Shown here: in pieces, positions 45,737-57,290 of the stretch
Layout of the letters: each line of letters begins with the position of its first letter
Numbering within the stretch: the stretch's first letter is position 1
Assembly: GCA_022432975.1 (NCBI GenBank)
Contig: CM039516.1
Span: 29,590,051-29,654,050 of the forward strand
Source: Begonia masoniana
Lineage: Eukaryota > Streptophyta > Magnoliopsida > Cucurbitales > Begoniaceae
Direction: 5' to 3'
DNA: 64,000 bases
Notes under the pieces: model-generated
The model's database searches: none
The model's input: only the letters and a program-made list of their open reading frames with translations
What the model was told of the DNA's origin: nothing
Program-made: the position numbers and the translations under genes

Positions 45737-46440
45737 CTGGTGTCCTTAGCAATGAGAGCTCCTTTCCTCAGACTTCTTTACCTAAAACATTTACATTACA
45801 GTAGTTAAAACAAAATCCTAAAAGTTCTACTCACAAGTCATCCTAGGGTCTAATAGTTAAGAGTCATTCCCGAATTCTTAATTTAATGCTCAATGTAGTC
45901 TGAAATCCCAAAACCAAAACAGACAGATTCGATTACCGATAACTCAGGGGTGGTTGTTTTAAATGTCCAGAATCGATTTGATAAAAGCATTCACACTCAC
46001 AGATTTCAAATGTTCTTATTATTAGTCGGCCATTGGAAAATCCAAAACTCTAATGCCGAGTAGAAAACAGGGCTAGCAAACTAACAGATAGCTACGTTGT
46101 CTATTGCATACCTCAGGCACAGAGTAGTCGAGTAGTGGCAGAGAAAACCGATCGTCGAAGAGAGTATGTTGAAAGCAGAGAGCAAGAGCTCGGGAGAGAA
46201 GAAATCGCCGAAAAGGAAGGTGTCGGCTACAGTGGCTTAAATGAGGTTTAAAACATTTCTTTTTTCTTTATATACTGGTCATCACCCTCCATTATTACAA
46301 CTTTGCCACCCAACCTAGTTTAAATCCACATGAAATTAATTATTCTTAGTATAAAACTCTAAACCGTGAAAATTGAATATTTATGACCGTTAATATATTT
46401 AGAAAGTCACCTGGCTGAAGTTTTCGGGTGTTACATGACA

Positions 46441-46633
46441 TCCGATCATGCAAATGATCATTGTCATACGAGAATTAAAAAGTCACATGCGCCATCACAT
46501 GCAAATGTATGCAAATCATGTAAATCTTGTAGAAAAGATTTTATCCAGCTGAATCTACTCAAATAAATTCAAATAATGTTCAAACAGAGTTTAAACACGA
46601 GATGACATCCGATCATGCAAATGATCATTGTCC
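46441..46633. repeat. 167-bp tandem repeat, right-hand copies
   Basis: GACATCCGATCATGCAAATG occurs at 46437 and again at 46604. The intervening unit matches 43797-43942. This is the pre-insertion context that confirms the TSD of the solo LTR. Confidence 0.8.
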
Positions 46634-46639
46634 CACAAA

Positions 46640-48440
46640 ATTTCTTAGTTCATCTATTGTTTTATTTCTTTTATTTTAGTATTTAATTTAATTTTAACGT
46701 GTAGCATGTTTAATGGCAAAACACTTTCGATTTAAGGAACAAGTTTGAATTAAAAAAAAAATTTAGAGAAGATTTCTCTTTGGTTCTTTTCGAAGAATAT
46801 TGATCTTCTTCAAGTCACGCATAAAGAATCCTATTCACAGTAGTGGGTTGGGAATCTCCATATCTGATATTTGCTCTTTGATCATATTCTCCTTGCCCTA
46901 CCTGCAGTATTCAATGCTTTTATTCTCATAATTTTAGGTTTATATAGTACCAAAATAAGGATCTAACTTTGAAGGGTTGAAGTTATAGCAATGTAACAAC
47001 TTAACATTTTGAATTTAGAGTAACTTAATAGTTTTCAATATATACCTTGTTGGGTAGTTCTTAAAATTCAAAATTTGGAGAGTCAGTGAAGTTTTTGTTG
47101 TCTTACCATTTTTAACAGCTGAGGAATGTTGGATAGGAGTTTGATTTCAATCTTTCCCTTTACTTGCCTTCAATTTTATTTATGGGTGTCTTGTTTTGCA
47201 GGGTGGATTTCCTTTCTCTTTTGTCGAGTAGTGCTGAACATTTTACTTTCAAAATATATTTGTAATTCCTTTTCAGTACATGTTGTCTTTAGGCCTTGGA
47301 TTTGATGATAGGTGCTAACAAACTTTACACCTATATATAAGAAACAGAAAACTATCAATTTACATGTTATATGTAGGTTCGTTGTATTTTAGAAATATTG
47401 AAGAGTTTCCATTTCTTCTTTACCTCTAAATCTTTCATCATATGTGAATTTCTCAGCCCTTGAAGACTCATCCAGATAGACATCAGAATCTTACAAGTTA
47501 CAAGCAAGATATGGGGATAAATGGTAATATATTTCTGTCAATGCCTTTGTAAGACCGACTTCAATTTTCGTATTATTACCTGGAATTCTTCTTATTGCAG
47601 ATTGGATCTTATTCTTCGGATCTAAGTGAAGTCGTGGCTCGGTTGCTTCATTTTTTTTTTCTTGTATAGAAAGGTAAGATGAGGGCTCCTTTGTTCCATT
47701 CCACCTAACTATACTTGGAAAAAGTTAAATGTATTGTGGGGCATTGCCAAAAGAACAAAAACATTGGCAGCACATGATTAGTTATCTCTGTGACATTGTT
47801 GATGTCTATTACATCAGGAAAAAAGATTGTTTGCCGCATTCCACCAACACTTAAAAAATGTCTGATAAATAACTTCTGCAAAAGAAATTCAATGGAAGAC
47901 ATACATCATCTGATCATCAATTATCAAAGCAAAGCCAAGTACAAACCATTATGTTCTTTAATTAATTCAAAGAGATAGACCTGGATTTTTTGACAATGGA
48001 TTATCCATAACACTATTTGGAGAATTAATTTCATCCTCGGAAATATGAGGACCAACTAGAAGCCGCCTTCTCAAACCATGACACAATATACATTAGCTGC
48101 ACTATGACCGGCAAACATAAACTGCAGACTGTCTCAATTTTGAAATGTCAACCAGTACCAAATTTTCAAAATGAAAAATATAAAGTTAAAATGATCTGAT
48201 GAGATTGTCAACTGATGACTTCTGCAACGGATATTTGCAATACTAACATAGATAGAACCAAAATGGAAGGCAAAAGAACAGCTGTTGGGAGTTGTGCTTT
48301 TAGGAGAAGGTTTTCACAAAATACAAACCAAATCTTTTGACAAACCAATCTAACCATTAGATTGATCATCTTCGACTTTTTGCACTCAACTCAACCACAA
48401 TTCATATCTGAAGCTGCTCAGCTGCGCCACGAGCAAAGAA
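46640..48440. other. AT-rich stretch, nothing recognised
   Basis: No domain, RNA gene or clear repeat seen. Short frames (for example 47790-47978) have no recognisable content. Confidence 0.4.
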
Positions 48441-48446
48441 TGCGGC

Positions 48447-48800
48447 AGAAAAGCTTTGCAACAGAAAAAGGCTTTGTAGCCACGGAAGGTGTTTTTGCAA
48501 AATATCCGACGTACGTGACCATCATCCAAGAACGCAATTAGGCAAGATTCTGTTTGCGGCCAGAAGCAGTCATCATGAATTTAGTCTGCGAGTTTTATGC
48601 CAATTTCAATGGGGAGTTGCCTTCGTAGGTCCGAAACCACAAGGTACAAATCTCACCCACGGTTATCAACTCTTTTTATAATCTGGAAGATGTCGACGAT
48701 GAATCTGATAGGCAACAAATGGCACATTCGGTTAATGCAATCTTCCAAGAAAGATTACAACAGCGTAAAGGCTTGGTTCCCATTTTTCTTCTGCTTTCCA
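48447..48800 (+). pseudogene. Fragment resembling plant putative transposon protein (EFYAN motif)
   Basis: Reads KSFATEKGF, then VTIIQERN, a stop, CLRPEAVIMNLVCEFYANFN, a stop, VRNHKVQISPTVINSFYNL. The pattern 'I.R.W..F...P....V.EFYAN' followed by 'VR...V..S...IN' is that of plant 'putative transposon protein' domains found next to retroelements. Two stops; a relic. Confidence 0.5.
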
Positions 48801-49620
48801 GCCCCTTATGCATGTGACTTTTTAATCCTCGTATAAACATGTGTTTGGCAGTGCATAATTTATTATTTAATTTGGAGACATATGAATTAGATAAAACTTG
48901 ATAAATAATTAAACTTATAGTTGATCAAATTGAATGCAGTTGACGTAATTATGAGATTTACATTCATATATGTAGTATGAATGATCATTGTTTGAGGAAC
49001 TATAAGGATGATATCGTAGTTGGTAACTTATTAAATTTTGATAATGTAGTTGATTGGAATGGAGTCGAGGATATATAGAAAGATCATTATAAGTGTAAAC
49101 AGGAAAATTATATTGATCGCCATGAATAATTGATTGAGGATATAATTAAGGTCTTGAATATGAAATTTATATTTAGGTATTTAAATAAACATTACTCGAG
49201 AAATTTGGAAGTGTTTTTTGGAAAACTTCCGGTTGGTAAGCCGAATTGATAAAGATTTGTTAAAATATTCTAGGCTTCGATATCTCATTAATCGTGGGAT
49301 GCTTTCCTAAGTTTTTGGATCTATATCCAAGTAATTGGAGGAACTTTCCTAAAATATCACACGTGGTATCACTCGAGAAAAATAAAAAGAGTGCGCGTAA
49401 GTGAATGTTATTATTTAAAAATTTAACCGATTAAAAAAGTTTATTTCATGACCAAGAAAATTCAGGAAAGTAGAATACAAGCATAATCATGATTTTAATA
49501 TCATAGACTTAGACACCACCATTGAAGTGGTCGTTATTCCTCGCTAAGTTTTGTTTAAAAATAATGTTAGGTTACTCACTTATTTTGCTATATTAAAATA
49601 CTAATAAATTTATCTAATTT
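48801..49620. other. AT-rich stretch, nothing recognised
   Basis: No coding or repeat signal identified. Confidence 0.35.
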
Positions 49621-49624
49621 CTAA

Positions 49625-49765
49625 TACCTCATTCCACCTCCAAACCGACGGCCAAACGAGGTGGTCAATAGAACATTGGGTACTTTGCTAAGGAGCATAG
49701 TGGATAAAAAGCTGATATGCCTCAGAGACCAGTGACCCGATCACAGGCCAAGGTAAGTGTTCCTC
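49625..49765 (+). pseudogene. Gypsy integrase scrap joined to a gag-start-like scrap
   Basis: FHLQTDGQT followed, after a one-base frameshift, by EVVNRTLGTLLRSIVDKK, the integrase E-containing motif of non-Tekay gypsy elements. Directly next comes MPQRPVTRSQAK, like the first residues of some plant gypsy Gag proteins. The juxtaposition suggests an internal deletion. Confidence 0.65.
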
Positions 49766-50880
49766 CTAATATAATTAACAATTTTGCTAATTTTACAGAT
49801 ACAAGCCTTTTTGCTAGCTTGGAGTGGGAACCATTTACAACTCCCCCTTCATCTCTCTATCACCTTTCTCTCCCCCACAACAAAATGGGAGAAAATGAAG
49901 GGTTTCCTTCTTTTTTAAATAACATAATTCTTTTTTATTAAAAATTAATATATAAAATAGACGTTAATATATTTTATATATTAAATATAAATCTTTAAAT
50001 TCTGAATCGACTGAAAACTAAATGTTACTATTCAGAAAACCTATGAGATAAATAGACAGAGAGAGAGAGAAATGGCGGGGATACTATTGGCGTTCTGTGA
50101 TGAAGAGTAGAGTTGTTTTTGGTAGAAAGGAGGAAGATGAACGGTTGTCCCTACGAAATAACAAATGTAATGCCAATAAGGCAAGGATATTATACACGTT
50201 TAACTTGGATCTTCCTTAAAAGAAAAGAGTTTTTACCTTAAATTTTGCTCCTTTTAAGCATTTGTCGCTTCCCATTTATATCCATCTTCCTTTTCTTCTA
50301 CTGTTACAAACTTTATCTTCCAGTCATACATCCATCTATGTGTGTGTATATATATGTTAAAACAATAAAATCAGAACCTTTTTAGTTTTGAGGAGTCGTG
50401 CATTTATTTTTTAATTTACAATATAATCTTATACTTTGACATCTACATTTTAACGATTTATAATTTGTTATTGATAATTTATATACGAACAAACAACGCA
50501 GTAGAGTCGCAGCAATGTTTACCTTTTTTATCAAAAAGTAATCAACTCCATAATGCATGTAAGTAATTACAACTGAAAAAAGCTCAACTGGCAAAATTAG
50601 ACAACATAAATCAGTCCTCTCTATCTCTCTCTTTTTCTCTCACGCACACATATTTTTACTGAAATACGAAATTCAGTCCAATTAAAAGTACTTAGAGATG
50701 AAACAATGAAACCTTCAAACATTTTTCAAAATCAGCATTCTCCAGATCTCAATCGCATTTCCACAACAGTTATGATAAATTGACTTCACTACTTCCATGA
50801 ATGGGTTTAAAATGAGAATATCTCTTCTTCTTTTTTTCGTTCATTATTTCTGCAATCTAGCCGTGGGAGGAATTAGTGAA
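49766..50880. other. AT-rich stretch, nothing recognised
   Basis: Contains short GAGA and TATA runs (about 50058-50072 and 50347-50356). No gene seen. Confidence 0.35.
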
Positions 50881-51076
50881 AAAATGTGTGCACGTAAGGT
50901 GTTCGATGAATTGCCTAAATGAATGGTTGATTTGGTTTTAGAAACGGTTTGTGTTAAATAGGTTTTAACGACGGATTGTGAATTGCCTTAGGTGAACCAA
51001 GCTAAAGACGGTGCTCGGCATTGCTAAAGACGCCAAGTAAGTGTGTGCGTAGGTTTCCAGCCCTTAAGGCCCTACA
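50881..51076 (+). mobile_element. Old LTR fragment related to the solo LTR inserted in it
   Basis: Has the exon-2-like segment and donor (GACGCCAAGTAAGTG) and the GGCCCTACAT word of the leader-intron stem, all as in 51885-51975. The solo LTR 51077-53231 sits in this fragment, within the CCTACAT arm. Confidence 0.6.
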
Positions 51077-51930
51077 TGTAACACCCGGAAATTTCGTTTT
51101 AAGGATTCCGAGCTTTAAGTTTCGAATATTAAGTATTTAAGCATTATAGAGCAATAATTCGTAGAAATATATAAATTAAGTCCAATTGGCCAACGGGGAG
51201 TTTCGTTAGAGCCCTAAGAATAAATAGAAATATTTGGAGAAATAAGGAAATTTGGAGAAGTTAAACCGATAGACAAATAGTGATTTAAGTTAAGAAGTTA
51301 TGTGAGGGTAAAATAGTAATTTAGAAAATCAAAGATTTTAGTTAAAAAGAGTTTTCTCTCTCTCTTCCCTCACTTTCCTTCTCCCTCACGAATACTCTCC
51401 CTCTCCCTCGCGATTTGCTCCTTCTCCATCGCCAATCCTCAACGCCGGCGACTCCTCTGTTTCCGGCGAGTTTCTCCTCTAGTTTCTTCCCCAAATCGAC
51501 TCTTAGGGTAAGCTCTACGTTTTAGTCAAGATATTGTTCATTTTTGAAGCTATTTTTAGTTAGGGTTTGTGGAGAAACTTAGGGTTTTTGTTAGAAATCG
51601 TTAGGGCTGTTTATTTATTACTCATTAATGATGTATTAGTAATTATTGAGGTTGTTGAAGTAGATTGATGATGTTGGTGGAGGTTTAATGTTAAGTTTAG
51701 GTTGTTGAAAATGATTTGGAAAGTATTAATGGAGTTTTGAAGTTGGTGAGCACCACGTGCTCGATGAAATGCTTAGAAGAAATGAATTAGAATTTTTGGA
51801 AGAGTTTGTCCTAACTTGAGAAGTCGATTGTTTAGATTCGATGTTTGAAAGTCGATATTAAGGATGTGTTGTTAAATGCTCTAGGTAACCCAAGCTCAAA
51901 GGACAGTGCTCGGCATATTGAGGACGCCAG

Positions 51931-52249
51931 GTAAGTGAGCGTTAGGCTTTCCGGCCACTAAGGCCCTACGTCATACAATGTTGATGATGTTTGATGTGAT
52001 GAAAAAGGTGGAAATAGGGGTTGGTAGAAAGGACGGGTAGTTTTAGGTAGTGATTTAAGTAGTGCTCGTTTGATAGGTTTTTCCTTACGTATGTTACACC
52101 TCATGCATCATGTTTTACTAAAGTGCATACGAACTACTTATGAGCATGTTTTATGAAAATGTTTTATAAATGTCATGCATATATGTAAAGTTATGTTTAG
52201 TACGCTCCTTACTAAGCATTAGGCTTAATGGATTTATTGTATGATGTAG
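51931..52249 (+). other. Predicted LTR leader intron 2 (solo LTR 51077-53231)
   Basis: Donor GCCAG|GTAAGTG, acceptor TGATGTAG|GTGA. The arms CCTACGTCATACAAT (51965-51979) and ATTGTATGATGTAGG (52236-52250) pair at all 15 positions with one G-U. Confidence 0.55.
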
Positions 52250-52769
52250 GTGACAAGAACGAAGGTGAGGAACCTCTTTACGATGACCAAGTATAGATGG
52301 TCGGTGGCGGAGCTCGTGGCGGCGGAGCGTGTTTTGGCAGGGTGGGTTGACTCACGGTTATGAGTTTTGAGAGTTTTTGGGTATTGTTGGGATAATGATG
52401 AATTTGATGGATTTTTAGTACGTTTAGATATGTTTTAGGATGTTTGGTGATGGTATAGAAAATGTAAAATGTTTTGTGATGTTTTTGATTGTTTTAAAAC
52501 AGGTAGGATTGTTAAACGTTTAAACGGAACCATGCGGTTCGTTTATATGAAATTTGATTTTGTTAACGTGAATCGTGTCGGTTTTGAGTATTGGAGTAAA
52601 TGTTATGTTTGAAGCATGTTTATGGGATGTAAGTATAATGGTGTGAGGAAAGAACGAGATAAGTGTTGAGGGTTGAGTGTTGATTGTTAGTGTTGTGAGT
52701 TTTGGATTATGTGTGTAAAGTGCAGGGCGTGTAAGGGTGAAGAAAAGAGAAAAAGGGAAAAGAAGAGGC

Positions 52770-53005
52770 TCGGCTTTCTGGAGAAATCCAGAGAGCCTAG
52801 CGAGTGTTCGCCTCTGAGAGGCGAGTAATCGCTTCTTGGGCAAAAAGGAGGCGATGCTCTCTGGAGAAATCAAGAGAGCGTGGCGACTAATCGCCACAAA
52901 TGTGGCAATGAGTCGCCACTGGCGACTTACAACAGGCGATTACTCGCCTGTTGTAATCGCCCATGGGGCGATTAGTAGCCACTTTTGTGGCTACTGATCG
53001 CCATA
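52770..53005 (+). repeat. Palindromic GCGATTACTCGC-type microrepeats
   Basis: Successive short inverted repeats: GGCGATTACTCGCC, GGCGACTAATCGCC, GTGGCTACTGATCGCC, and GCTCTCTGG...AAGAGAGC. Comparable GCGACTAGTCGC repeats occur at 63315-63480 in another LTR. Confidence 0.75.
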
Positions 53006-53236
53006 CATTTTAAAAAAAAAAAAGATTTAAATTTTATTTATTAGTTAATTGTTTTAAATGCTTTAGTTATTTTAAGTTTTAATGGTTTTATGGATTGTTT
53101 TAAAAGAATTACTAAACGAACTTTGATTACAATTGCGATTTCGATTTTGATTAAGATTTCCGCTCAGGTACAGTTAAAGTGAAAGTTTAAAAAAAAAAAA
53201 AAAAACGATATCACGGGTAAGGGTCGTGACACTACA

Positions 53237-53706
53237 TCGTATCGAAGGCACCAAACCGAGCATACATGGCATTGCCACCTCATCCAAAGCATGAAAGGAC
53301 AACTTGGTCACATGGAAGACTTCAAAGAGGCGTGCCATATAAGGGTGACATGGCAAGGAAGCTTCTTGTTCAGATTTTTCTAAGTAAAAGGAAGGAGCTC
53401 GCAAAAGGAAAACATCACACTCTAAATGGGGGGACCACTTGTACTTGGCCAAATTGCATAAAGAGAAGAGGACCACTCGAACATGTGACTAAGCTTACTT
53501 GACATTAGGAGAGGCATCAAAGAAGAGTTCCAAGGATGGATGACATGGCTTACTCATGGCCTTTGATGGAGATTGCAAGAAGAGATCTCGGCTGCCCATG
53601 CCTTGCCTTCCAACGGTTCTTTGAGCCAACTTTCGAACACCAAACCCTAAGCAACCTTTAGGTTTATAAATATATGGTCATTGGTGTTTGTATTTAGTTG
53701 TTGATG
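53237..53706. other. Segment between two solo LTRs
   Basis: Non-coding. The end (about 53655-53700: AACCCTAAGCAACC, TATAAATATATGG) looks like a promoter or LTR U3/R border of another element. Unidentified. Confidence 0.35.
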
Positions 53707-54354
53707 ATATGTGTAACACCCGGCATTTTTGCCACGTAATGGTTTCCCCGTCTTGTATTTAAATTATTTAAATACAATGTATATTTTGGTTGAAATGATG
53801 GAATGTTTAAGAGAGGACCAAACTAATGACCAACTAACCAAAACAAGTCAATTTAGTTAAAAACCAATGGAAGGGTAAAATAGAGAACTAATTAAGGTTG
53901 GTGGGAGAAAGCCAATGGAGGATCGCCAAGTGGCAACTTGTTGAAGAAGCTAAGCTCTTCCTCCTACGTGAAACCCTCTTCACTTCACTTCCCTGCTCTC
54001 TCTCTCTCTTTCTCACCTCTGCATTCTCTCTCTCAGTCGACGAACAGCCATCAAAGTTACTTCGATCTCCTCAGTTCCTTTCTATTTCTTCGCTAGGGTA
54101 AGCATCTTTTAATGCTAACAAGTTTGGACAAGTTAAATGTGAGTTTTTACCGAGGTTTAGGGTTATGGTATTCGATGAAAACTCGCTGTTTTTGGATGAA
54201 AACACACCGGGTTGTTTTCTAAGGGTTTGAATGAGTTTGGAACAGATTATATTCACTTATTAGTTAGCATTTGCAGCTATTTAATACCCCTTCATGCATG
54301 CTACAGGTCCGAGCGTTCTAGGGATATTCGAGCATTTGACACAACAGCAAACAG

Positions 54355-56030
54355 GTAAGTTCATAACTGTAGGTTGGCCCTTAAGGCCCTACATCACAGA
54401 GGTACTAGGGTTCCTGTTCTGTCGGGTAGTTTTGGGTAGAAATGTTATAGCTTCTGTTCAGTTTGTGTGCTGTGTTGTCTGTTCAGTTCACGTTCTGAGT
54501 TGTCTGTTTTTCTGTCTCACAATATTCCCTGTTATTTCTGATGACTGCTGATATAGGTTCAGGCACTGAGAATGTCATGCATACACGTTTTACTGAAAAT
54601 CCATGCAAAACCGATTTCTGTACACTGTTTGAAATTAATAAGATAAAATCTGACTGAAATGTACCAGGTTAAGTGCGGGACGGGGGCTGGCCCCAGAACT
54701 GTTACTGATTACTGTTTACTGTACCCCTGAATGTGGCTGATAGTGCACCCTCCCCCTCCCCCACTGTATTGTACCACTGAATGTGCCTGATAGTGACCCT
54801 CCCCCCTCCCCCACTGTATTGTACCCCTGAATGTGGCTGATAGTGCACCCTCCCCCTCCCCCACTGTATTGTACCCCTGAATGTGCCTGATAGTGCACCC
54901 TCCCCCTCCCCCACTGTATTGTACCCCTGAATGTGGCTGATAGTGCACCCTCCCCCTCCCCCACTGTATTGTACCCCTGAATGTGCCTGATAGTGCACCC
55001 TCCCCCTCCCCCACTGTATTGTACCCCTGAATGTGGCTGATAGTGCACCCTCCCCCTCCCCCACTGTATTGTACCCCTGAATGTGGCTGATAGTGCACCC
55101 TCCCCCTCCCCCACTGTATTGTACCCCTGAATGTGCCTGATAGTGCACCCTCCCCCTCCCCCACTGTATTGTACCCCTGAATGTGCCTGATAGTGCACCC
55201 TCCCCCTCCCCCACTGTATTGTACCCCTGAATGTGGCTGATAGTGCACCCTCCCCCTCCCCCACTGTATTGTACCCCTGAATGTGGCTGATAGTGCACCC
55301 TCCCCCTCCCCCACTGTATTGTACCCCTGAATGTGCCTGATAGTGCACCCTCCCCCTCCCCCACTGTATTGTACCCCTGAATGTGCCTGATAGTGCACCC
55401 TCCCCCTCCCCCACTGTATTGTACCCCTGAATGTGGCTGATAGTGCACCCTCCCCCTCCCCCACTGTATTGTACCCCTGAATGTGCCTGATAGTGCACCC
55501 TCCCCCTCCCCCACTGTATTGTACCCCTGAATGTGGCTGATAGTGCACCCTCCCCCTCCCCCACTGTATTGTACCCCTGAATGTGGCTGATAGTGCACCC
55601 TCCCCCTCCCCCACTGTATTGTACCCCTGAATGTGGCTGATAGTGCACCCTCCCCCTCCCCCACTGTATTGTACCCCTGAATGTGCCTGATAGTGCACCC
55701 TCCCCCTCCCCCACTGTATTGTACCCCTGAATGTGCCTGATAGTGCACCCTCCCCCTCCCCCACTGTATTGTACCCCTGAATGTGCCTGATAGTGCACCC
55801 TCCCCCTCCCCCACTGTATTGTACCCCTGAATGTGCCTGATAGTGCACCCTCCCCCTCCCCCACTGTTTGCCAGTTCCCCTATAAGCCCCACATAATTCT
55901 ACTGCTACTGTAACTAAATGCTCTGTACTGTCACTGTATTCTCAAAAACGGCATGCATAGCATTTTGCATCACTGCATACCGATTATGTCTTATTGAGTT
56001 TTAGACTCATAGGTGAACTCTCTGATGTAG
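54355..56030 (+). other. Predicted LTR leader intron 2 (solo LTR 53712-57484), minisatellite inside
   Basis: Donor AACAG|GTAAGT, acceptor TGATGTAG|GTAC, 1676 nt. The arms CCTACATCACAGAG (54388-54401) and CTCTCTGATGTAGG (56018-56031) pair at 13 of 14 positions. Confidence 0.5.
54721..55867. repeat. 50-bp minisatellite, 23 units
   Basis: Units start every 50 bp from 54721 to 55821 (GTACCCCTGAATGTG[G/C]CTGA, then the C-rich TGCACCCTCCCCCTCCCCCAC and TGTATT). All but the second unit are identical except for a G/C site at unit position 16. The minus strand carries three G-runs per unit. Confidence 0.97.
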
Positions 56031-56739
56031 GTACTGAACCCGAAACCGAGGATCTTGTTCCTCAAAATGATGATCTAATGTAGAGGGTGGATCGAGCTCA
56101 TGGGGTGGTTGCTGCAGCCAGACATATATCTGCTCTGAGGTTTAAGTTTTTGAAAGAGAAATACTGCCTGTGAATTTAATTAGATTCTGATGTTTTGGTT
56201 TTAGAAAAACTCTGTCGAAACTCTGTAATGTATTGAACCTGTCTTGATGTCTAAAACCTCTGTATTCGACAGTTGTATTTATGTCTTGAAATGTATTGAA
56301 ATTATTCTGAAACTGCTGGGATTTCCTTTTATTAGTTTGTGCATGGATGGCTTCTAGTTTGGAACTATCCATGCAGTCCGTTTATTTGAATCTGTCAATT
56401 GCAAAGTATGTTCCACAACCTTGTTTAGAATCGGGTATTGAAGGTCTATAACTTTCATGCCTTCTGTTTATACTGTATTTGACAGTTAAATTAGGTTCTG
56501 AAGTATTCTGAATTCGTTTGGGATATCCCCTAAAAATCTGTGCATGGATTGTCTCTGGTTATGGAGTAATCCATGCAGTTGTTTTCCTCAATTTCTGTTA
56601 GGTTTTCTAGCTTCTGTCATGCTTCAAAACTGTGTTTGGAATCGGGTTTGGAGGCTTGAAGCCTTATTGCTTTTTGTTTCGAAGTTTTCTGTTGGCATGT
56701 CTTTCTGTTAAAATTTGTCAAGTTTCTGCCTTAAAAACC

Positions 56740-57290
56740 AAGTCTTCCGCCCAGTGTAAATATGTCTTCCGGCTGATGTCAGCATAAGTCTTCCGCCCAG
56801 TTTAAAACCCTATCTTCTGGTTGACGTCACCCAAGTCTTCCGCCAGTGTAATTACATCTTCCGGTGACGTCATCTGTCTTGTCTTATTCGACATCCACCG
56901 CCGGCTTATCTCTCCCGCCCAGTTCATTCACAGTTTCTGTCTGTATCTTCCGGCTGACGTCATCTATCTTCTGGCTGACGTCATCACCTCGTCTGATTTC
57001 ATCAATTGTCTGCATCCTCCGGCTGACGTCACCCATCTTCCGGCTGATGTCACCACCTCTTCTGCCCAGTTTTACTCAGCCTCTTCCGCTGAGTACTGTT
57101 CGTCTTTTGTCGTATCTGAATCCACCGATAGCTCTAATCTTCCACCTGACGTCATCTCCGCTTCTGTCTTTGCATTTACATCTTCCGGCTGACGTCATTC
57201 AAAGTCTTCCGCTGCTCCTCTAAACTAAGTCTTCCGTCGGTTATTCGCCTAAGTCTTCCGCCAACGTTTCCTGTTTCCTCCTCCGCCAGC
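56740..57290. repeat. CTTCCGGCTGACGTCA-type microrepeat cluster
   Basis: Many copies of TCTTCCGCC and TCTTCCGGCTGACGTCA, seven with a perfect TGACGTCA palindrome (about 56823-57195). Same relative place in the LTR as the arrays of other families. Confidence 0.8.

Larger units (their letters stand above)
43943..46435 (-). mobile_element. Solo LTR, Tekay-like family, TSD TGACA
   Basis: On the minus strand it begins TGTAACACCCG at 46435 and ends near 43943, where the expected CA is GA (plus-strand TCTAAC instead of TGTAAC). TSD TGACA at 43938-43942 and 46436-46440. Predicted leader introns on the minus strand: 46111-45782 and 45736-45123. A TATATAAAG box lies near 46270. Length 2493 bp; no internal region remains, so it arose by LTR-LTR recombination. 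Confidence 0.88.
51077..53231 (+). mobile_element. Solo LTR, Tekay-like family, TSD CTACA
   Basis: TGTAACACCC...GTCGTGACA, 2155 bp, with CTACA at 51072-51076 and 53232-53236. Leader introns 51508-51884 and 51931-52249 are predicted. Palindromic GGCGATTACTCGCC-type repeats lie at about 52770-53005. No coding region. Confidence 0.92.

Noticed and set aside
52520..52897. 125-codon minus-strand frame in the solo LTR
   Set aside because: Lies inside LTR sequence, antisense to the element, low complexity, and not conserved in the related LTR fragments.
53237..53706. Complete small LTR element between the two solo LTRs
   Set aside because: Promoter-like words are present but I could not find paired termini or a target-site duplication.
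54702..55892. Three overlapping 379-396-codon proteins on the minus strand
   Set aside because: They come from one stop-free 50-bp unit read in rotating phase; composition is purely repeat-driven and no start or promoter is evident.
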